From positions 62,001 through 126,000 of the forward strand of contig NZ_SMBP01000002.1 in the NCBI RefSeq assembly GCF_004341945.1: a stretch of DNA of 64,000 bases, given 5' to 3'. The notes below the pieces were generated by a model, which worked only from the letters and a program-made list of their open reading frames with translations, was not told the origin of the DNA and made no database searches. Both the position numbers and the translations under genes were made by a program. The DNA is from Longicatena caecimuris (lineage in GTDB: Bacteria; Bacillota_I; Bacilli_A; Erysipelotrichales; Erysipelotrichaceae). Of the stretch, positions 62,105-64,000 are shown in pieces; the first letter of the stretch is position 1, and every line of letters starts with the position of its first letter.

Positions 62105-64000
62105 TTACTTATCTTTTTTCACATCTTTTTGTTCCCTTAAAGCCGTCAATGCTTGATGACGGAAAACGGGTTGTTGCTTATATTCTTGTGAAGAAATTCG
62201 ATGATGTTCCTCGACCTCTTTTTGAAATTCTCTGGCAGAAATTCTTTGTGCTCCCTGACCGATAACAATTAGCTGTTCCAAACCATCACTTGTTGCGACA
62301 CGGACACGATACTCCTTTGCCAACTTATGTGTAGCCATCTCGATGTAGTTATCTGCTGTCTGTGAAGTTTTCGTATACACAACATGTATATTTCCGTGCT
62401 TTCTGATTGTCTGTGCTGATTGCTTCACGCGATACGCATCAAAGACAAGGATTACCTCACATTTGCGATATCCCTGATAATTATTCAATTTATCAATCAA
62501 GCGATCTCTTGCCGCATCCATCTGATCTTTTGCTAATGCACGCAATTCGTCCCAGTCATAAATAATATTATAACCATCGACCAATAGACATTCTGGTAAG
62601 ATTTTCAGAGTCTTGATTTCCGTAGCAGGTATTTCTTTCCCTGGTTTCCTTTTCGGTTGTTTTTTATCCTTTGGCTTTCCATAAATACTTTCAAAAACAC
62701 GCTGTAATTCTTTCTCATCAACCTTTGTATTTTCATGTTTGAAACTTGTTTCAGAAGGAGATTGCCTACGTAATGGTAAATGCATATAGTCTTCTACTTT
62801 ATCCCATGATACCTGATAGCCACTGCCATGCATACAGAATATGGAAGAGGATGGATTATCCAAATCACGTTGTGCATCATAACCAATTTGTGAAATCACA
62901 TCAGCGGCCTGTTGACATGGACGATAGCCATCCAGAAAACAGCTTAATTTCCCTTTTCCGCCAGTATACGATCGCAATTCAAGTTGGTAAGATTGCATAC
63001 ATGCAACAGGAGCTTCCCCTTCTAAAATACATAGATCCTCATCTTGTGACAAAATAGAAAAATGCGCCTTCATGGACTCTAGATCATAGATGAGACGGCT
63101 GAGATGCATCGCTGCCACTTCAGCATGAAAGCGATAATATGGTTCTAAAAGAACGCTTTTTGCTTTCATTAGTCCTTGACGTATCGCACGATATGTCGCC
63201 TGCCGGAAATCACCGCCTTCCGTATGTTTCAGATGTGCTTTTCCACATAATAAAGTGATTTTCATATCCGTTATTGGTGATCCACTCAATACTCCGAGAT
63301 GTTCTTTTTCTTGTATATGATTTAAAATAAGTCGCTGCCAGTGCCGATCCAATTTATCTAATGGAGCAATACTATCTACTTGGATACCACTGCCTGGCGC
63401 AAGTGGTTCCAATAGTAAATGAACTTCCGCGTAATGACGCAATGGTTCATAATGACCGACTCCTTCAACTTCCTGTTCTATCGTTTCCTTATAATTCACC
63501 ATGCCTTCATCAAACGTTACAGAAAGACCCAAACGCTGTGCAATCGTGTATTTCAGTATTTCCATCTGCACTTCACCCATTAGCTGTACACGTATTTCTT
63601 TTTTCATCTCTGAATAAGTAATATGTAACTGTGGATCTTCTTCCATTAAGGGAATTAATTTACGCATCGTCGCAAAAGCATCCGTATTCGCAGGTAAAAC
63701 CATTCGATAATTCATTGCGGCTACACTTTCCACTTCTGTATGATGTTCCTCAAAGCCCAAACCATCTCCTGCCTGCAGCTGACGTATCCCTTTGATAACA
63801 CAGATTTCACCAGGCAATGCTTCCTGAATCACCTCAAAGCGATTGCCACTATACCGCCGTAATTGATCTACTTTTTCTGTATCACTGATCTTCATTTTCG
63901 CTTTCAGGACACCACCACTTACTTTTACATGGGCAAGCCGATTTCCTTGTTCATCATGACTGATTTTATAAATGCGGGCTCCAAACGTATCGCCATATTG
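62105..64000 (-). CDS. Tet(M)/EF-G-like GTPase fused to a NYN (Rae1/YacP-type) nuclease, 5' end outside window
   Basis: The frame stays open to the window edge; 631 residues are visible and the G domain is missing. The first 35 (FGARIYKIS, LAHVKVSGGVL) continue into domain II. The part up to about residue 370 matches domains III-V of ribosomal-protection GTPases (VQLMGEVQMEILKYTIAQRL; LLEPYYRFHAEV). A Lys-rich linker follows. Then comes a YacP-type NYN nuclease: LLVDGYNIIYDW, LVFDAYRV, TADNYIEMATHKLA and ATSDGLEQ, all acidic residues present. Rae1 cuts mRNA in the ribosomal A site, so the fusion may bind stalled ribosomes and cut their mRNA. Confidence 0.9.
   Translation of the reverse strand, partial: QYGDTFGARIYKISHDEQGNRLAHVKVSGGVLKAKMKISDTEKVDQLRRYSGNRFEVIQEALPGEICVIKGIRQLQAGDGLGFEEHHTEVESVAAMNYRMVLPANTDAFATMRKLIPLMEEDPQLHITYSEMKKEIRVQLMGEVQMEILKYTIAQRLGLSVTFDEGMVNYKETIEQEVEGVGHYEPLRHYAEVHLLLEPLAPGSGIQVDSIAPLDKLDRHWQRLILNHIQEKEHLGVLSGSPITDMKITLLCGKAHLKHTEGGDFRQATYRAIRQGLMKAKSVLLEPYYRFHAEVAAMHLSRLIYDLESMKAHFSILSQDEDLCILEGEAPVACMQSYQLELRSYTGGKGKLSCFLDGYRPCQQAADVISQIGYDAQRDLDNPSSSIFCMHGSGYQVSWDKVEDYMHLPLRRQSPSETSFKHENTKVDEKELQRVFESIYGKPKDKKQPKRKPGKEIPATEIKTLKILPECLLVDGYNIIYDWDELRALAKDQMDAARDRLIDKLNNYQGYRKCEVILVFDAYRVKQSAQTIRKHGNIHVVYTKTSQTADNYIEMATHKLAKEYRVRVATSDGLEQLIVIGQGAQRISAREFQKEVEEHHRISSQEYKQQPVFRHQALTALREQKDVKKDK

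Overview
The window looks like the chromosome of a low-GC, fermentative, anaerobic member of the Bacillota. Gene style (AAGGAGG ribosome sites, frequent U-tailed hairpins) and content (class II fumarase with malic enzyme, L-lactate dehydrogenase family, flavodiiron protein, rubredoxins, type I-C CRISPR, a Tet-like GTPase fused to a NYN nuclease) would fit the Erysipelotrichia, but no gene here fixes the species.

Layout. 1-9.7 kb: end of an HtrA protease, a glgP-malQ glycogen/maltodextrin pair, a ZIP metal transporter and small sensory, hydrolase and flavoprotein genes. 9.6-15.9 kb: small membrane proteins, fumC, an amidohydrolase, malic enzyme, a phosphoesterase and a DUF1836 protein. 16-21 kb: a K+ uptake operon (two TrkA proteins, TrkH, a shortened KdpD-type kinase and a KdpE-type regulator). 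21-29.5 kb: asparaginase, tRNA-Glu and tRNA-Asn, a HAD phosphatase, an SF1 helicase, an amidase, an aldo/keto reductase and a DUF368 (PopT-type) lipid-carrier transporter.

29.5-40.4 kb holds a complete type I-C CRISPR-Cas system on the minus strand (cas3-cas5c-cas8c-cas7c-cas4-cas1-cas2, then a 32-repeat array). Upstream of cas3 are an unlisted 52-codon ORF with a strong ribosome site and, further upstream, the most striking object in the window. A 54-nt pseudo-repeat keeps the exact GTCG 5' end and the 11-nt crRNA handle. It is followed by an 18-nt guide-like sequence and a strong hairpin. That 18-mer matches, with one mismatch at position 12, a site in the cas promoter that overlaps the -10 box and sits directly after a TTC PAM. 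This is the architecture expected of a crRNA-like RNA that directs Cascade to repress its own operon (CreR/CreA type).

40.4-45 kb: a MarR regulator operon, pgsA, an AI-2E family permease whose stop codon lies in a CRISPR array, and a second, cas-less array with a weakened repeat stem but the same handle and a related leader. 45-56.6 kb: a GMP synthase with a collapsed glutaminase domain, a MerR regulator unit, a flavin reductase-rubredoxin fusion, polysaccharide deacetylase, nitroreductase, glycosylasparaginase, lactate dehydrogenase family and RarA. 57-61.3 kb: an acyl-CoA dehydrogenase-ETF-rubredoxin fusion next to a flavodiiron protein, which together could form a short electron chain to O2, and then YaaA. 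The window closes with a resolvase-like protein lacking catalytic residues and the 3' part of the GTPase-NYN fusion.

Coordinates of genes with several possible starts were set by ribosome-site spacing. All statements come from reading the sequence; no database search was possible.
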